From NCBI GenBank assembly GCA_021811745.1, contig JAJZNH010000791.1, positions 1-5,188 of the forward strand: a DNA stretch of 5,188 nt. Direction: 5' to 3'. The first letter of the stretch is position 1. The number at the start of each line of letters is the position of its first letter. This DNA comes from Acidobacteriota bacterium (GTDB lineage: Bacteria > Acidobacteriota > Terriglobia > Terriglobales > Acidobacteriaceae). Both the position numbers and the translations under genes were made by a program. Of this stretch, positions 5,097 to 5,188 are shown piece by piece. The notes below the pieces were generated by a model, which saw nothing but the letters and a program-made list of their open reading frames with translations, was not told the origin of the DNA and ran no database searches.

Positions 5097-5188
5097 CAGC
5101 GCACCACCGGCTGCCAGCATGGATTTTGAGCCAGGCAATTTTCTGTGGACTTCGAAAGCAGCGGCAGTAGAGTTTGAAGGCGTCCCTG

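Larger units (their letters stand above)
4952..5188 (-). other. Unassigned frame open to the window edge, possible 3' end of another gene
   Basis: On the minus strand a frame enters from beyond base 5188 and stays open for 78 codons to the TGA at 4952-4954. Its end reads WRFFAYQRLLEVEHKWGVKW followed by RKD. No family is recognised. The GC-rich first part (ARRLRRG) looks less protein-like. The hairpin at 5018-5035 and the GTGG repeats fall inside it, so either the frame is chance or those elements are. The opposite strand also carries an open frame (4901-5170) with no recognisable motif. Confidence 0.2.

Overview
The window holds two unrelated gene blocks that converge on a short intergenic gap at about 3155-3305. 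The base composition is moderately GC-rich. The right-hand block, an ECF sigma factor overlapping a zinc-finger anti-sigma factor whose periplasmic part looks TonB-like, is a gene arrangement I associate with Acidobacteriota (Terriglobia). That placement is an inference from gene style and is not proven. There are no rRNA or tRNA genes, CRISPR arrays or recognisable transposases.

Left block, plus strand (1-3154): the last ~640 codons of a glutamine-hydrolysing asparagine synthetase-like amidotransferase whose N-terminus lies outside the window, then an SGNH/GDSL-like hydrolase starting at a GTG, then a free-standing acyl carrier protein. All lie on one strand with gaps of 71 and 37 nt, so they are probably one operon. 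The set amidotransferase + hydrolase + ACP suggests a small biosynthetic or modification module, for example for an acylated or amidated polysaccharide, lipid or peptide. The product cannot be read from the sequence. Two features at its gene borders are odd. An 18-codon hydrophobic reading frame starts at the asnB stop and runs in frame into the hydrolase, interrupted only by one TGA. A 20-codon reading frame starts on the ACP stop and then ends abruptly, as if the next operon gene had been cut off.

Middle (3155-3305): no gene. It holds a perfect 10-bp inverted repeat with a 65-nt spacer, a nested 6-bp inverted repeat, and an 8-bp hairpin near the stop of the converging gene.

Right block, minus strand (3306-4907): an ECF sigma factor and its membrane anti-sigma factor overlap by ATGA (translational coupling). 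About 200 nt upstream of the sigma gene lies a convincing ECF-type promoter (GGAAC ... GTCTAA), consistent with autoregulation. It also argues that the long N-terminal extension of the open frame is not translated. From 4908 to 5188 there is no confident gene. That stretch holds a triple GTGG direct repeat reminiscent of MraZ-type operators, a terminator-like hairpin, a GC-rich hairpin, and a minus-strand frame open to the window edge that may be the tail of another gene.
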